From Ciona intestinalis (Eukaryota > Chordata > Ascidiacea > Phlebobranchia > Cionidae), in NCBI RefSeq assembly GCF_000224145.3, contig NC_020174.2, positions 2,914,097 to 2,978,096 of the forward strand: a DNA stretch of 64,000 bases, written 5' to 3'. This document shows, piece after piece, positions 33,697-48,213 of the stretch. Within the stretch, counting starts at the first letter, position 1, and every line of letters begins with the position of its first letter. Under the pieces are notes generated by a model. It worked only from the letters and a program-made list of their open reading frames with translations, did no database searches and was not told the DNA's origin. Made by a program: the position numbers and the translations under genes.

Positions 33697-35196
33697 ATTT
33701 TTAATACCTCTTATTCTCGTTTTAAATATATACATCTTTTCGTCACAGCTGTTTTTATATTAAATTAAATCCCAAATGTTTGCGGTTTATGTTGATCTGA
33801 ATGGCAATAGCGTAAAACGTAACTCGTCAGGAAAAATTAGGAAAACACTGAAGCACTTTGATGTAATTTAAATTCTTTGTTATTTTTGCAAAACGATTTT
33901 TTTGCGTGTGTGTTCTGATATGTGACGTAATAAAGTGTGAATTAAAATTTATCACTATTTGTATTCATATTTGACTATTACTGTACACTGTATACCGATG
34001 TCTGTATACCGCTCCTAAATTTGCACAGCAGTCACGAAAAATGACAAAATCTGTGTTAAAATCTTTAGTTTAGTTGTTTAGTATGTAGGTGGTACGAGAA
34101 CGCTGAATGAATCAAAAAGTGGTACACGAGTATGGATAAAGTTTGGGAACCACTGCTTTTAACTATAAAAAAAACATTTTTTGGGGTCATAATTAGATTC
34201 GGCCATTCCGACATAATCGTCTCATATACATTTGTGTTTATTCTAATATAGCTAGACGACTTGTATATGGAAATCAAAACGTCGATACTGTAATAAATTA
34301 CCAGAACATCTGTTTTAAAGTTACGATATGCCTTGTAGCAGAAGTTTATTAAACTTTAAGTGTTGTATACAAACGTAACACCGCCTGCGCAACATTAGTC
34401 ACACAATTTCAACGAATTCAACAACGGAACCTGGTGTCCCGGGTTTAGATAACTCAAACCCAACTCCAAACATGCGACAAAATATCCTTGGGTTTTCCTT
34501 TGACTTTAACTTAACCGTGTCAAGCCAGAAATGTGGCGATAAATCAGCCTTTTGAGCGCCAATGCCCTACGATAACAAACCCCTAGCACAGCAACGGATG
34601 GGGGGAGGGGGATAAAAGTAACTGTCAAAACACAAACAGGATCGTGGACACGGTCAGCGGGCGCTGGGGGCCCGGGAGAGAGTTTAATTTCGGTATATGA
34701 AAGTATGAGGGGTTGTCTTGTTTATTATTCCACCTGATTATCCAATGGCGGCTTAGCTTGAACTTGGTGGTTAATTGAATTGTAATTAATGGCACGCGGC
34801 CAGATGAGGTAATGAAACCAGGTTACTACGATGAATGAATGGATGTTTCTTTAAGAATTAGGTAATTAAATGTCAAATTTTAACAAATTAAAAAAAAAAT
34901 GTCAATTTTTTTTCTTATCAAATTTCGTCAGCTTTTGAATGTAATTTAAAGCAAACATAATCCAGCAATATAACAGATTAATACACTGCTTTATTAATAA
35001 ATTTAAGTATCCTGATCGTTTAGAAATCGTTAAGTGTATTTTTTACAACCCATAATACTAATAACTTTTATTTGTTTTTCGATTACGGTACCCCAAAATA
35101 AAATAAAAACAGATAAGGCTAAGATATAACAACAAAACAACACCTTACACGGCAAGCTGATACATGAATTCAAAATATGGGAGGAATATGACATTT
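33697..35196. other. Lmx1 3'UTR and downstream spacer
   Basis: The likely polyadenylation signal AATAAA is at 33929-33934, 233 bp after the stop. The remainder is AT-rich, with no repeat or gene recognised apart from a G-rich run near 34,600. Confidence 0.4.
33929..33934 (+). terminator. Polyadenylation signal of Lmx1
   Basis: AATAAA inside TGACGTAATAAAG, the first canonical hexamer after the Lmx1 stop. Confidence 0.5.
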
Positions 35197-35415
35197 TGTA
35201 TAGGGTGGGGGAGACGGGCACAATTAACACATAATATCCTAATACCCTGATCGTGTTTTAAACAATTAACAATTCGCATTCATGCCACAGTAGTTGCAAT
35301 GGTCTATGGGAGTCGTGAGGATGCAGTTCTATATTTTTTGAATGTTGTTTGTTTACTGCCAAATGGAACGTGAAAATAAAAAAAAGGTGCCCCATCTTCT
35401 CCCACCCTACTTTAT
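35197..35415 (+). mobile_element. MITE family A copy carrying a 27-bp insertion
   Basis: Forward copy interrupted after AACAATTAACAA by TTCGCATTCATGCCACAGTA and a few more bases, then resuming at GGTCTATGGGAGTCGTGAGG. The inserted segment has a near-identical relative at 37340-37370. Confidence 0.78.
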
Positions 35416-35711
35416 AACAGAATATAACTGCTTATGCACACACGCCTTTTCGCGAGTCATGAAACTGTAGGGTTATTGGCACACACTCCAACAGTGAGAG
35501 TTATATCGGGAGTTCGTACAGTTTGGCTTGTTTCGCACAAAAGTCGTAAAAACAAGGAAATTTACAGCCTATTAAAATATTGGAACTGTGCCATACTTGA
35601 GCAGAGTGTTGGAAAGTCATACGTTAAGTAAACATGTTCTTTATATCCGAATCGCACAGAGAACTATATAAATGTGGATTCACAGAATCATTGCTGTTTG
35701 AATACCTCGTA

Positions 35712-35880
35712 TGCTTATTGTAGTGATTTGCGTACTTCCTAATCATGGTTTTAACATATAATAACGCTATGTTCGAGTCACATCGATACGGTTATATAAT
35801 ATGTTCTAGTCTTTGTTTACTACCAAGTGGACGATAAAAGAGAGAGAATACATGAGCCATCTTACCCCAACCTACTATGT
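35712..35880 (+). mobile_element. Divergent MITE, left end decayed
   Basis: ACGGTTATATAATATGTTCT, then CATGAGCCATCTTACCCCAA and CCTACTATGT. Confidence 0.6.
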
Positions 35881-37067
35881 GTAGAATCCTAGTGTAAACA
35901 AGAAACACCTAAAGTATTTTATTTAGGCACCGTAGGTGACGGGGTATCAATGTGGTTGAATTTGGAAGGATGGGATTTTAATTTTAAAGGTGATTGGTTT
36001 GATGGCATAGATCAAACCGTGGACGTATTTTGTTTGCGGATTCCTTTAGGTTTGTTGCGAATTTACTAAACAGGGGCGACAGCGTGACGCGACTCGCGCG
36101 TATATTCTTGATGTTGTTGTGTGCGCCACCTACCGTGACAAGACCGACAGGATTTGTTTTAAGAATCGAAACCGAAGCGCGTGTCCCCGGGAAAGAGCAG
36201 GTGCTCGAATTAACGCGTCGCCGATCGCCCGTCCCACCGTACCCGGGAAGCGTCTGTGAGAATGATAACAAAAACCGAAAGCCGAATTAACTGAATAGTT
36301 TTGCGAAGGGGCGGAGCTGATTATCCTCGTGTGGCCGAAACCGCGTTTTTACATCAAGAGGGACACCGGGAATGCTTTTGTACAGTAGAGCGTTGTTCAA
36401 ACCAGTCCAAATCAAAATCCGAATTTCGAATTTCTCTGCCATTACCTTTTTCCATGCGTCAGTAACTTGTTTAACTTGTTATTTTAAGCATTTTTTTTAA
36501 CTAATGTTGCTCAAAGTAGAATGCAAGTTCGTAATTTTAGTTGGAACTTGCCTGGTATTTGAAAAATGGCTGTGAAACCTTCAGAACTCCCCGCCGAGAC
36601 ACTCTGTGACGTCACAGAGGGTAGTTTACGTCGAACACACAACTTGAAGAATCGCTTTCACGGTTGGCTGATAATCGCTGTCTCTTCGCGCATCTTCACG
36701 CTACTCCAGTAAGAAAATGAAAAACGAAAGGACCGGGGCGTTATTTTTGTTTATTGTTTGTATTTACCAGCACGACGAAGCACGTTTGAAGCACTACACT
36801 TCAGTCATCTTTAAGGCCTTTTATCTCCAACGTATTTTCAACGAAAATACTTTCGGCTGGTGTGGTGGGTCATATAGTAGGGAGAAGTTATTTTATTTAC
36901 GTGGCAGTTGGATAGCGCTCTATGTAGAAATACGATGCTCGATTTTTCTTAATAGTAAAGCAACTATAAAACGTTGTAGGTGGGAATGAGCAATTTTGTG
37001 TTTTTGGTCAGGTTAAGACGGTTTGATTTTTTCTTGGGTGTTGGATATATGGCTGCTGGATCCATAA

Positions 37068-37272
37068 TATACAGTAGGGTGGGGAAAGATGGGACACCGT
37101 TTCATTCTATTTTCGCTTTTTACTTGGTAGTAAAGAAAAAACATTCAAAGAATTATAAAACCGTATGCTCACGACTATATCATAGGCCGTTGTTAATTGT
37201 TTAAAACGCGGTCAGGATATTTAGACATTACGTGATAAAGGTGTTCCATCTTACCCCCGAGTACTATAATAT
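37068..37272 (-). mobile_element. MITE family A copy
   Basis: Reverse full-length copy, TACAGTAGGGTGGGGAAAGA to GTTCCATCTTACCCCCGAGT. Confidence 0.82.
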
Positions 37273-39306
37273 AATTTACTTCATATTAATTTGTAATTGA
37301 TTAACACTTTAACGAAATTATATATTATTACGTATCCACATTTCGCATTCAGCATGCCACAGTATTTGCAAGCGTAAGTTGTCGGGCAAGATCTCACTTT
37401 TGGCAAGAACCGTTCAATTATGACGTCACCATCGTACCTCCGGCGAGGCGACCACAGCCACGAGAAGCATATTATTTCAGCAATGCGATAAGAGCCGGGT
37501 GCGTGAGGCCCGATCGTTCCAACGTTATGACAGCAACGTCAGAATTATGTCTAATTTGACGCATTGGGCCAGCTTAATAGATATCCTATAAAATATCGTC
37601 ACGGCTTAATTTCCTCGACAAATTGTAGGTTCGGCACCAATTACTCGTCCGTTGGTTATAACATAAACTCAAAATCTGACCGCCGGGTTAATTTAGCATC
37701 CCCTTATTACCACGTAATCTTTAATATATGTTTCTATTTATACTTTCCCCCGGTTTGCGACGTTTTTAACGTCTATACAGAAAGGGGCGTTAAATTTTCA
37801 CGATCTGTCGATATACTGGTATGTCACGATGTTTTGTTTAAAGCGTCTTTTATACGCAAGATACAGTATACTGCATATGCGGTTGTATGTTTGCAGTACA
37901 AAGTTATTTGCATAACAGTCGGCCAGGGAACACAGACCAGGGTTCCTGGCACTTGACACTTGATACGGCGATGACAAGTGCCACGTGACAGGGCCACGCG
38001 GGGTCACGGGTCAGGGTGTCGTCTGCAGTTCTTCGTGTTTTCTATTGTCCGTCGGGAGCTACATAGTTGGGGGACAATGGCGAATTCTCAAAATGTAACG
38101 GGATCGCGTGTGATGTAATAATACACGCATTGAGCTGTTTCGTTCGCGAATTTTGAAGCGCCAGGAGAAACGCTTGAATTGTACCTGGAAAGTAGTGCGC
38201 GTTACAGCTATAGGATCTTGGACATTGGATTTATTGCCAAATATCAAATTTAAAGATTTCTGGCATCGCTGAAAGGATTATTAAGAAGTAAATGGAGTAT
38301 ATTTTGGTATGTTGTTATATATATAGAACTTAATGAAGTAATAAATCAAATTATGATTGCGATTTAAACTAAATTGCTTCAATCAGTATCAAATTTAGAA
38401 TCTTTAAAATTTCGCCCACTTGGCTATATAGAGTTTATATATATGTTTATATAGCGGTGACTAAATTCAGGCAGAAAATTTACATAGTTTATATGGATAA
38501 AAAGCACACATTAGAAATTCAAGCTGAGACTAAGAATTTATGCGGAATTTTGTATAGCGTTGCCAACGGTGTATTACAGTGCTAAGGTTACGCACAGTGG
38601 TTTATGAGACAAAAGTATCACACTGTATGTATGTACTGTAAAATTATATAGCGTACTATTTAATGATGTTTTATACACATGATACACAACAGCTGAGCAC
38701 AATTGTTGGGATTTTAAAATGATGCGTTTGCAGTTATCATGTTTCGACTTGCTTTACTTTTGCTGGTGGCTATAAAGAACTTTATAAATAGCGCTGAACA
38801 GTCTACTTGATAATACCAGGTTGCGTGAATGACTTATTCTCACTGTGGTCGCATTTGTTGTGCGGGATTCGGGCGAGTGTTGGCTCGGCTTAATATGACT
38901 CTGGAAATTATAGCTTCCAGCAGATGTGAGGGCGGCATCGACACGGGTGGTAAGCACTTGGACTACGACACTACCTCCTATGGGATTTACGAGGCCTCAG
39001 TTACGTAATGATCCAGGGGAGTTAGAGAATTCATAGAACCACTGTCTTTTTGCCTGTTGAAACCAAAATGTTATGATTATATTTTTTAATTGCGGATTTT
39101 CGTACACATAGGACCGCGCATGTTAAATCAACAAACTACATTAACATGGAAATGTGAGAAACCATAAAACCGCCGACTTTTTCTATATTATAACATAATT
39201 TTTATTTATCTCTTCGTAAACGATGTAACGAAGATCAAATTATTAAAATAATGAAGAGAAGAGAATCAACAGCAAACAATAGTCGTTAGAACACGCTGTG
39301 GATAGA

Positions 39307-39438
39307 ATGTATAGTAGGGTAGGAGAAAGTGGGACAAGGCGTAAAACTTGCCTTTTTAAAAAATCTCATTTTACCGGTACCCATTTAATAATGCAATATA
39401 TGTGCTTACGTGTCCAGTCTTCCCGCCACTCTATTAAA
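39307..39438. mobile_element. Short MITE derivative with replaced centre
   Basis: Terminal repeats resemble family A (TATAGTAGGGTAGGAGAAAG and GTCTTCCCGCCACTCTATTA), but the 90-bp interior matches neither orientation of the family. Confidence 0.55.
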
Positions 39439-42228
39439 TTGGAAAGAACGTCAGTTAAAATATGTGGCTGTTGCACCTAAAATGTTATGATTAAATTTTC
39501 GAATTGCGCAAACTCGTATGGACTGAACCACGCATGTTGCATGCACAGACGACTACATTAACATAGAAGTGATGTGCAGACACGACTTCGGTTCAGTGTA
39601 AACACGGAGTTCGCCTAGAGTCGTACAGGTTCGTAAGATGAATAGCGATAACACACTGGCCACTCTGAAAGCGTGCACGCTGCTCTTGTTTTTCGCCCAG
39701 GTGTGTTAAGGTCAGAGTGAGGACGATTTCAAGCATGCGTCTACTGCGTGGGACTGCAGGGCAGAATCTGCGCTGTAGCCGTTACGTTTTAGCTGTTATT
39801 TAGGAAAAAAAAATGTTTTACCATTGGAATATTTTGAAATCTTCAACATTGTAACCCAGTTTTTAAGCATGCGTCGGATAAGAGGGGATTTATGGCAGAA
39901 GCTGCTTAAAGCTGTAATGCAGCACTTTGGTTACTGGCAGCAACGAAGGCATCATAGTTGCTCACTATACTTTGCGGTACAGCAAGATCCGGGAGTGTGG
40001 TGGCTAAACTTATCGTCGGCTCCGATCTCGTGTTACGGCGCGTTCGCGTGGAGCGCACATATTTAACCGACGGGCGAGATAAAAATCTCAGCTGCATACT
40101 TCGGGTGGCCACGCGAGGACAGACCGCCGATCCAAGTCACGACTTTGCGAGCGCGTCGACTCCCACGGCTCATGTTTGTTTGCGGAAGACTTGCTGCATG
40201 GAAAGCTTCAACCTCGCCCAAGGTACATTTCCCTTATAGTTGCGGATGTAAAATCGATTTGCTGATTCCGAGATTTCGAAATGAGAACTTTCCGATTCCA
40301 CTGTTAGATAACACAAGCCCAAGCAGCTTCCGCGCCAAAGTCGCGCGTGTGACAATTCCTCCAAAGAACCAAATACGGTGGCGGGATCTATCGTCGAGCA
40401 TAACAGTGACTATTACTAAAGCATCTACTTACAACAGCAGCAAGGCGTTGGCAGTATATGCGTCTGCTTCGTTATGTGCATTGCAACGGTTTCCGGGAAA
40501 TGTGAAGAGCTCTAGTCCGGACTTGCGTATGTAAAGTTAAAAACGAAATGTCCTTTAAGCTAACTGTATGTCACGTTTTTAAAATAAAAAGAAATATGAC
40601 TTTAAACGCAACTACAAATATGAATTAGACAACACACTGAACTCGGGCAGACGGCGTATAAAACATTACTAATGAGTTTCGTTCATTTGCATCACGTTTA
40701 GCGACCAGTGGTAACGATTTGTTAAGTTTCTAGAATAGGCCACCATTTCCTTTCAAATCGTGATCAGCATAACTCGTTGTATTTGAGGGCTATGTATATA
40801 AGACGCAACGTAGAACAACAACGAATTTTTCGATTAGATTTTATAACGGTAAGAATTGCGGGTCCATTGTGAGTGAAATAATAAAGTGCGTGTTGAATCT
40901 CGGGGATCGCAACAGGTGTCATTCGTGTTTTGACGCTCGTGTTTACATGGTCGGCCAACCGTGGCCGTGTCTCATGTTGGGTGTCCCACTGGCTGACGAA
41001 GCCGTCGAATACTGTGGCGCTTAGGTTAAATTATCCTTGTCGCTCTGTTTAACGCCCGCCAAGGGGTTTATAAGGCCAGGTGTGTACTGTACACTGAGCA
41101 GGGAACGAGCGAAAGAGAGTCAGAAAAATCTCGGCTGCGTTTTTGATCCTTGAACGAACACCAGTTATGTTCGAAGGCGTGTAAAAATAACAACAATCTT
41201 CATAAGCACCGCTGCTTGTGAATATCTGACCCGACAGTTGGTTTCAGTTTCCGGCTACTAACCCGCAGCAAAGCCGGTCATGCAGGTCTCTACTCGCGTA
41301 CTGTGGCTTCCGGGGATCTATAACCGCACTATATGTTTAATGCCCAAGTTAGTCGATGTACTTGAACGTGGTCGACGCCCGGAATCGGGAAGTTTCCGAC
41401 TCGCGGGCTATATACAAACATGACTGTCGAAACGCTGTGCAGTTTATACGTTCTTGTTGCTGCTCCGAGGAGACGGTGGCTAAAAATAGCCAGATCCTAC
41501 GAATTGCCGGGTCTAACTACCATGTGCACAATCGTGAACCCTACTGCCAATCATACGGCGGACAATTCGCCTTTCAGGTGCGTGACAACGCAGCGGTGGC
41601 TTTTGTGAATGAAGAATTCAAGTTCTTTGTTTCGTTTCGACGTCAGTTTGTCGTCACAATCTACAGTGTTACACGGGTGGCGCTCGCTCAAACAAAAGCC
41701 TCACCCGAACAAATCAGCACCGAGGCCGGACAACTATACCCAGCACACGTGCGCCGCTTTCACCTGTATGTACATCCAACGCTCGCTCAGTTTGAGGAGA
41801 AAAACAGAGCCAAAGCGAACGCGGGGAGAAGGCAGGTTCGCGCCGGAAGAAAAATCAATAGAAATCGAAGAAAGCAAATAGAAAAGTGACCCGAGACAAG
41901 TAGGAGATCAGAGCACAGGTGGCGAAATGTTTTACCGGGAAAGAATTGCATTCTGGTGAAGTCGCCAGGCGTTTACAACCCTAACATGTTTGTCTATTTG
42001 TCAGCATACAAAGCAGGAACATCCCGTTAGCCGCCGCGAAAACGCGCTGGGCGTGTGAGGTGAGGCGCCGTACGTATAACGATTTGTCAGGCTCAGAACA
42101 ATCGATTTGTGTGTAAGGTGAAACCTCGAAGCTGGTTAGTGCTTAACGCTGGGTGGCGCGGATAAGTTTTGTTGCAGATGTGACCGCATGCTTTATCATT
42201 TCAATTTTTCCGATAAAATTTACAATGT

Positions 42229-42416
42229 ATATTAGGTAAAGATGGTTCATGTTTCATTTGTTTTTTCGTCCCATTTGGTAGTAAAGAAAAAAAAATTACA
42301 GAATTATATAACTGTAGCCGCAAACACCACTGTGTTGTTAACTGTTAAAAACTTGTTCATGAGATATGGGATGTTATGTGCTAACGGTGTTAAATCCTAC
42401 CCAACAGTACTATATA
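42229..42416 (-). mobile_element. Divergent MITE
   Basis: Reverse, divergent sub-type: AGGTAAAGATGGTTCATGTT, CGTCCCATTTGGTAGTAAAG, then CTACCCAACAGTACTATATA. Confidence 0.65.
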
Positions 42417-45400
42417 TTGCTTGGTACAAACTTATGCGGTGATAAACTTTATGGTCAAGTTTAACCTTTCGTTTTGACGGCAAATATGAATCAGCAAAAA
42501 CCGCATTGACGTACACTTTCTTATTTATATCATTACCGCTTCTACAAATCGTAGTTGGTTCAATTGTCACATCAAATTTACAAAAATGGAATCGATATAC
42601 GTATGTGTTGATTTTTACAGGCGTTTATATCTCAATATAATTTACAAGCGTTTTTGTCGCATAGATTGAGCAAAACAGAAAAGTGATTTGCTTTTCCACT
42701 TCGCTCAATAGCACAAACAGATTATGGACGATAAACCCGCCAGTTAACATGACTATGATTAATTTATTTTCCGCGAGAATTCTTCGGTTTAGTTACAGAC
42801 CTGTTTTCCCCTTCGTGTCTATGCGTCTTGTGCGTGGTTGCAGGATATATGTATTTCATAATCTTGCGGAATTTAGGGAAAACAGATGAGACGATGAGTT
42901 ACCTACGGCCGAGTTCACTTCGCATGTAATCCGTTCGTGAAGCTCCGTTACAGTTTTGAATTACTACGAACAATGACAGATCGGAAAAGTTCAGAAATTT
43001 CAGCGGAAACTCTGGCTTCCGCGGTCGGCGGTGGTGCCGGATAAGCCCGAGCTCGGCTCAAGCGAGATTTAACGCGAGACAAGTGGTAGCTTCCGTGACC
43101 TGATATCGCAAGTATGGTCGGTACTATGAACACCTGGGCATGCGTCGGTCAACAGGTGAGGTAGGATTTCTACTCGTGAGTTTAACCTTTTAAGAGGATA
43201 CACCGTTGTCAGAAAGTATTTGCCTTGTTGATAAATGCTCTAACCGAGCGATTTTAATTTGAAGATCCACCTTTATCGTGAGTATTTTCCCCCGTGTAAT
43301 CAGCGACTGGTTTCTTCTGTAAATTTGCTTAAATACTTGAATAAAGTGCGCAAACGTTCGCCGAGTCCAAGATTTTTTCGCCAGCTGACATAACAGCAAC
43401 TTCAAGGTGGTCGCAATGATTTAAACCGCTTTCAAATTTCGCCAAGAAATATGTTTTTACGCCTTGAAGTGTTCCCCATAGGAGCTATAGCACGGGATTG
43501 GAAAAAGAATGCCGAATTAAGGTCTCAGCATTTTATAGCCAGCCGCTGAGGTGAGCATCGGAAGTCTTATGTCTAGAACACGCAATACCTTATTCTCACT
43601 GCGATCGATACACTGTTATCGACTCTAAGCTTTATATTTTGTATATACAACTTGAATACAAGTGAATGTATTTTACCAAACTTGTTGTCATTTTGTATTT
43701 TATCTGCAACTAATTGAGAGGGAAGTAGTTTTTCAATATTTAGTGGTATTGAGACATTCGTTGTTGTATATCTTGGCAAAAACTAGACTTTAATAATTTA
43801 TTTACTCACACATTACAATACAAGCAATAACTTGTGTGTCCGCTTTCGGTGGGTGTGTGCACACATACTAGCGCCATGGTGTATATACTGTATTATCAGC
43901 ATACAGACCATATCAGCATACAGACCATGCCATTTTGTAGAGGCTGCGTTTTTATGGATATACGTAGCTGGACCTAAACGCTTTCCAGGCTCATTGTTGC
44001 AGGCTAGGCTACTGGTTGCATTTGATCAAAGACTTATTTGCGGCATCGCCAGCCATGGAGCTATCAAACCACAACGATTAGGTTACACCACAATGCGCAT
44101 GCTACCCGTTGCACAACGCAGAATATCTATTGTCTATTTCAAGAATAGGTCAGAAGATTAGCGGCATTTGTTACACATTTAACAAGCAGCAAAAATTATA
44201 CGGTTTTAAGGCAGTTCAATTTTAAAATGTTAATTTTCTGGTAAAATATGCTGGTAAACAATCACTCGTGTATAGAGAAATTTTATTGCATGCAATATAT
44301 TCAGTAGTTTTCGTTATAATAAATAGCTTTATTTAAAAAATTCAATCTTTCATTTTTAATCTGTTATAGTATTTCGTCCGTGATTAATAATAGTTTCCAA
44401 CACTCAAAATTATTTAATTTCAATATTAACTTGTATGTAGTTAATTTGATATAAGAAAACAACTGCTTTTAATTTCTGCCTGCTTTGCAAAATTGTTCCT
44501 ATGTTTATGTGCAGTGTGCACTTTATTTTTTTTACAAAATTAATTTTATTTACTTTAATGCTTTATAAATATTATTTGCAAGAAATTAAATTTTTCGATT
44601 TCGGTCGCCATTTTATGTTATATTTTTAAACATATTTTATTTTAAATTCTTTAAATTAAAGCAGAACAAAATTAATTGTTACAAAAATCATTAAAATGGC
44701 CGCCCGACGAAGAGACGACCGGTAGCTATTTTTAAAACTATCGCCTTGTGACGTCACAGTGCGATTCGTCTTCAATTGAAACGCATTGTTGTCTTTCGGT
44801 AACCTGGCAACCTAACTTGAAGTTGCCAATGGCTTGTGTGTTACTTTGACTTCTGTCTATTGTTTTCGTTTTGTACAAACTGATTGGTATGAAAGTCGTT
44901 GCCAAGTTTTTCTTTACAAAGAAAAAGAAATATTTTTCGTTTTTTTTCACGTAACCGTGCTCGTGTTTGATAAAAATGAACACAGCGTGGCGTTTTTAAT
45001 AATTTAAATGTACGGTTGTTAAAATATTGACTAAAATGCGTTTTAAATTTAATTTGTTATCCGCAGAAAAAAATCGTAATTTTCAAAATATTTAGTTGAC
45101 TTTATTTATTGAGTTAATCGAAATGAAATTTACGAATTGCTCGGTGTTTTATTGTTGCGTTTATATAAGATCATATTAGACGCTGTTACCGGTACAGTGA
45201 ACAGAGGGTGTAAAACGGATTGGCTTAACCGGTAAGCTGCAATACGACGACGGCCCGCAGTCCATAGTAGATACACGTTTCATATTCAACAATAGCAATT
45301 CCTGTTACTAATTGCTGCCGCGCCATTTTAAGCGTGCCGACCGGAAAAGAAAGGAACTGCATCGGATAGACCGAGAGAGAGAAAAAGTCAGCCGAGCCAG

Positions 45401-47408
45401 CACCGCCAGAAAGACGCAAACGATATACTGAGTGAACGAGTCTAGACGCAGCGTCGATTTTCAGTTGTCCAGACTTGTAAGGGCGATGGGCATGTTATAA
45501 AAATATGCTGCTTGATCAATGTACGTGTATTGTAAAAATATTGAGGAATACGATATGACGTGTTGCAGTTTAAGGTCAATGAGGTCAGGGAGTGTTTAGG
45601 CGTTGCGAGAACTTGTGTAGGCTAACGTTACGTTGGCTTCTAGTGTTTAGTCGATATAGGTGTGGCTGCGAATTGCCACTTGCACGGACGTAGTTGTTTA
45701 TACGCAGTGGGGCCGTGGTCCAACTCAGCCGAATGTTGCGCCAATCGTGAAAAACGATAACAATGGTGACTGACTCTCATTTCGAATTCATTTGTAATGA
45801 ATAATGCAGTCGGAATCTGGTGAGAGACCGAGGCCGTGGAAACTAGCGCTCGCTGGCCGCATCTTGGGTTAACGCCGTCAGCGTTCGAGTTTCTTCGGTT
45901 AGGTGTTTTATAAACAAACTTTAAAGCGTAGCAGAGAGATATCAGACAGGGAAATTCTCGTCTGACGAAAGAACGCTGCACCAGGTTTTTGCGACATCTA
46001 AGCTCGTGTTGCAAGTGTTGTGTATAAAAGTACGCGGTGAGTTGTATTGAATGGTAGCGACAAGGGGAGGCGTTGTGGCTGATTCTCTACGCAGCTGGTT
46101 GAACAACGAGACCTAACCCACTTACCCAAGACAATAGCTGTGCATGCGATCGCGTTTGGAATCGTGGACAATACGATTGAATGTAACAGAACACCGGCAC
46201 AGCAGGGCAGCAAGTGTCAAGTGCACCAAATCCCGTTTAGGGTCACGGCGTTCGAGTTAGAATTGTGTCAGCCGGCCCGGACAAGGCCCAGGTGCGTGGT
46301 CACCTTTGTCATAAGCCAGCGCTTCTTCGTGAGCTTTACTCTAGATTGAGGGGTTTAATAGATCGACCGGATAGAACATTTGGCAGTCGTAAGAGGAAAG
46401 GCCGTGTCGTGTTTCTATATGTCGGCGTCAGTAGAATTTCGCCCGAGGGAAACTATTTTGTTTATTGTCACGACGTTTAGGCTGTTGAGAATATTTATAC
46501 CGAATTGGCATTCAGCGTAAACAGAGTAGGTATTTTGGTGAATTTGGTGAAATATTTTACCGTTAGAGCGGGCGCGAAGCCACGAAGGATAAGTATAGGC
46601 TTAAGGCAAAGGGTGACGGTCGGGCTATATGGTATAGCCTGGTACATGGTTACAAGGTGTTATTTCCGCCCTGGCATTTTGTATTCGGAGAGAAAAGCGC
46701 GAAAAATCTAACCACGCCAACCGTATTTGGTTCTGACGCGACCTGTGCCAGGGCATAATATTTATACCTCGGCTGCAGGAATCCGGTACCTCCCGGTGTA
46801 CCGTTGTATCGCAAGCAACCGAACCCGCTCACTTGCGACAGCGGCTGCAAAATAGAAATGTCACAGTCCGGATTAGACAGGATTAACCGTACATACACAC
46901 ACGGAATTATTTTGCCGGCTGGTAAGACCTGTCGGCGAATCCCGAATTAGCCGTGTTTGGAATACACACACTGCGTTCACGTAATATTTTCGATTCAGAA
47001 TAAGTGGGTGTTGTGTAACCGTTGCACCTGACCGCTAAGCGAAAAGATTCGGTGGCTTATATAGTGCAGTGAGAGTTAAAGCATTGTAACGATGCGTTGA
47101 GACAGCAGAGAATCTTGTGTAATTAGCTGGAAAAACTATCATTGCCGTTCTACTTGTAGCTGAAGAACGTATTTACGTTGGAGATTTGACGTCAACCATT
47201 CGACTTGTGTGCTAGCGGCAGTTCAACAACGTTTGTACATAAACATTTCAAATGCACGCAACTTGTTTGTGTTGCTCAATGAAGCAAGTAAGTTGAGGTC
47301 ATCGCTAACGTCGTGGCAGGGCAGTTTCATCAAGATTTTTTTGGCAGAGGACATTCTGTTGTAAATATATATTATTTCAAACCAAGTGTTTTGTATTATT
47401 TTATATAT
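42417..47408. other. Repeat-poor intergenic DNA
   Basis: 5.0 kb with no recognised MITE or SINE. A short tandem duplication (CATATCAGCATACAGAC) lies at 43908-43940, and TGACGTCA occurs at 44749 and 47187. Composition swings from very AT-rich (44,200-45,100) to GC-richer (45,200-47,000). No exon recognised. Confidence 0.4.
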
Positions 47409-47603
47409 TAATTAGGGGGGAGGCAGGACACATTTAGCATGTAATATCTAAATATCCTGATCGTGTATTGAACAATTAAAAACGGCCTAGGGGAATCATA
47501 GGAATACAAATTTTATAATTCTTTGAATTTTCTTTGTTTCCTACCAAATAGGTCAGAAAAATAGAATGAAAGGTGTCTCATCTTCCCCCACCCACTATAT
47601 AAT
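47409..47603 (+). mobile_element. MITE family A copy
   Basis: Forward; the left terminal repeat is shortened (TTAGGGGGGAGGCAGGACA); right end GTCTCATCTTCCCCCACCCA. Confidence 0.8.
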
Positions 47604-48213
47604 GTTGTATACCTTATATCCGCATTAAGATAGCCAGTAGAATTTACTTTAATCCGCTGTTTCCTTTTCATGAAGACCCGTAATTATTATACACAAGATC
47701 ATGACAACTAATTTAGGACTTAACCCATTGAACCTGGTTTAAGTGAGAGCTATCTCTTCCCCGATCCCTCCGTATTGCTGTGGCGTAAGCTCATCACGCC
47801 CAGTTCTTATCTGCGCGATATGAACATGAGATAACTTGGCCCGATTTGCACTGAGTATTGTTGCGCAATAAGCGACAGTTATCCCGGGAAGTAGGCAAGC
47901 TCGCATCCGGGATTTGGGGAGAGAAGAAAAAGGTTATGGAAGCTTATATTGTATAAATGTTGCACTGCAAATTCAATGTATGCTAGGAATCGCAGTGTCA
48001 GGTCCCAAATGCAAAACCAGTCCAGCCGCCATTTTTATTTCGCATGCTGGTCTCACGCGTTGGTATCGAAATATCTTTTTAAAAAATAGCGAATTATCTT
48101 GAAAAAGCCAGAAAGTTATGTCATAGAATCTAACTTTAGCAATGTTTCCTTTTTTAGAACAAAATATATTAGGCAACTGTTTATTTATATTTAAAACGAG
48201 TTTCGGCCCTACT

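Larger units (their letters stand above)
35881..42228. other. Intergenic DNA between the Lmx genes, left part
   Basis: 6.3 kb with only two MITE copies (37068-37272, 39307-39438) and two TGACGTCA palindromes (36607, 37421). ORFs of 60-177 codons occur, the longest at 41356-41889 in GC-richer DNA, but none has a recognisable domain or splice context. Confidence 0.4.

Noticed and set aside
41356..41889. 177-codon ORF, one of the longest frames outside known genes
   Set aside because: It lies in GC-richer DNA where long chance frames are expected; no recognisable domain, splice context or polyadenylation signal. Other frames at 36717, 37564, 40145 and 45640 were set aside for the same reason.
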